A stretch of 64,000 bases of DNA from SIG603 sp964369415 (GTDB lineage: Bacteria; Bacillota; Clostridia; Oscillospirales; Acutalibacteraceae): NCBI GenBank assembly GCA_964369415.1, contig CAYJFP010000007.1, positions 27,511 to 91,510 of the forward strand. The letters run 5' to 3'. The translations under genes were made by a program, and so were the position numbers. Within the stretch, counting starts at the first letter, position 1, and the number at the start of each line of letters is the position of its first letter. The notes beneath the pieces are model-generated. The model had not been told where the DNA came from. It ran no database searches and was given only the letters and a program-made list of their open reading frames with translations. Positions 63,024 to 64,000 of this stretch are shown here, one piece after another.

Positions 63024-64000
63024 TTAAGCGTTAACACCTGTAACAACACCTGAACCTACTGTACGGCCGCCTTCACGGATAGCGAAACGAAGACCTTCTT
63101 CAATAGCGATAGGTGTGATAAGCTCAACATCCATAACAACGTTGTCGCCAGGCATACACATTTCTGTGCCTTCTGGTAGGTTGATAACACCTGTAACGTC
63201 TGTTGTTCTGAAGTAGAATTGTGGACGGTAGTTGTTAAAGAAAGGAGTATGACGTCCACCCTCATCTTTAGAAAGAACATAAACTTGTCCTTTGAATTTT
63301 GTATGAGGTTTGATTGAGCCTGGTTTAGCAAGAACTTGACCTCTTTCGATGTCAGCTCTTTGAATACCACGAAGTAGTGCACCGATGTTGTCGCCAGCTT
63401 CAGCATAATCAAGAAGCTTTCTGAACATTTCGATACCTGTGATAACTGTTTTTCTTGACTCTTCAGCAAGACCAACAATTTCGATTTCTTCTGAAAGGTT
63501 GATTTGTCCTCTTTCAACTCTACCTGTAGCAACTGTACCACGACCTGTGATTGTGAATACGTCTTCAACTGGCATTAAGAAAGGAAGATCTGATTTTCTT
63601 TCTGGAGTTGGGATATAGCTATCAACAGCTTCCATTAACTCAAGGATACAAGCGTATTCTGGAGCTGAAGTATCTGTTGATGATGATTCTAGAACGCCAA
63701 GGCCTGAACCTTTAACGATTGGAGTGTCATCGCCTGGGAATTCGTATTCGTTTAATAGATCACGGATTTCCATTTCAACTAAGTCTAATAATTCTGGATC
63801 ATCAACTTGGTCTACTTTGTTCATAAATACAACGATGTAAGGAACGCCAACCTGTCTTGAAAGAAGGATGTGCTCTCTTGTTTGAGGCATTGGGCCGTCT
63901 GCTGATGAAACAACTAGGATAGCGCCGTCCATTTGAGCAGCACCAGTGATCATGTTTTTAACATAGTCAGCATGTCCTGGGCAGTCAACGTGTGCATAGT
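63024..64000 (-). CDS. tuf: Elongation factor Tu, 5' end outside window
   Basis: EF-Tu brings aminoacyl-tRNA to the ribosome. The visible part runs from about residue 77 (YAHVDCPGHADYVKNMITGA, the G3 region) through NKVD (G4) and the two beta-barrel domains, ending in VGSGVVTGVNA. The P-loop and switch I lie beyond base 64000. Codon use is that of a highly expressed gene, with little spread, unlike its neighbours. Confidence 0.97.
   Translation of the reverse strand, partial: YAHVDCPGHADYVKNMITGAAQMDGAILVVSSADGPMPQTREHILLSRQVGVPYIVVFMNKVDQVDDPELLDLVEMEIRDLLNEYEFPGDDTPIVKGSGLGVLESSSTDTSAPEYACILELMEAVDSYIPTPERKSDLPFLMPVEDVFTITGRGTVATGRVERGQINLSEEIEIVGLAEESRKTVITGIEMFRKLLDYAEAGDNIGALLRGIQRADIERGQVLAKPGSIKPHTKFKGQVYVLSKDEGGRHTPFFNNYRPQFYFRTTDVTGVINLPEGTEMCMPGDNVVMDVELITPIAIEEGLRFAIREGGRTVGSGVVTGVNA

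Noticed and set aside
63056..63568. 170-codon frame inside tuf
   Set aside because: Frame-shifted shadow of a highly biased gene; no ribosome site.
1..64000. CRISPR arrays, tRNA or rRNA genes, insertion sequences, prophage
   Set aside because: No regularly spaced repeats, cloverleaf-type sequences, transposase or phage genes were recognised when reading both strands; no search tool was run.

Overview
The window is a low-GC chromosomal segment of an anaerobic, probably endospore-forming Firmicute of class Clostridia. The reasons are: an [FeFe]-hydrogenase maturation gene (hydF), a long AdhE, the sporulation pair spoIIGA-sigE, Gram-positive riboswitch logic (a T-box on thrS, a SAM-I switch on metK, an FMN switch on ribU), an hprK-murB-rapZ-whiA cluster and near-consensus sigma-A promoters. 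Species cannot be named from this. No tRNA, rRNA, CRISPR array, insertion sequence or prophage was seen. One run of 10 Ns (3137-3146) is an assembly gap inside an htrA-type gene.

Layout. 1-9.5 kb, minus strand: an envelope/stress gene series (FHA-RodA fusion, class B PBP, response regulator, histidine kinase, HtrA protease), then a VOC protein, an AEC transporter and hydF. 9.6-14.2 kb: a zinc-ribbon membrane protein, then plus-strand genes for a YcxB-like membrane protein, MTA/SAH nucleosidase, D-Ala-D-Ala carboxypeptidase and a small conserved protein. 14.2-19.4 kb, minus: aldo/keto reductase, a zinc-ribbon acidic protein, EF-P, an M24 peptidase, a YqeG phosphatase, S21 and phosphofructokinase. 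19.5-27.4 kb, minus: dnaE, whiA, rapZ, murB, a PHP hydrolase and hprK, read from a strong promoter upstream of hprK. yvcK, often found between rapZ and whiA, is missing here. 27.5-29.5 kb, plus: a YhfC-type membrane protease and a Gfo/Idh oxidoreductase.

29.6-40.4 kb, minus: carA followed by a single ORF that encodes complete CarB joined in frame to complete DapF; then a degenerate intergenic stretch, an FlK-like thioesterase, a small-molecule kinase, adhE with a Rex-like operator, and a LysR regulator. 40.6-45.7 kb, plus: viroplasmin-RNase H, RluA-type pseudouridine synthase, a zinc-ribbon/TPR membrane protein and a MATE exporter. 45.7-47.2 kb, minus: spoIIGA-sigE. 47.4-51.5 kb, plus: pyrF-pyrK-pyrD, ruvX, degV. 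51.5-64 kb, minus: rsmA, T-box-thrS, a divergent MreB-like protein, comF, recD2, metK with its SAM riboswitch, a lipoprotein, ribU with its FMN riboswitch, and tuf running off the right edge.

Most of this is core metabolism and cell biology. The observations most worth checking are the CarB-DapF fusion, the FHA-RodA fusion next to a PBP and a two-component/HtrA system, the MreB-like protein with altered nucleotide-site residues, the Rex-like site before adhE and its kinase/thioesterase neighbours, and the loss of yvcK from its usual place. No system that is clearly undescribed was found.
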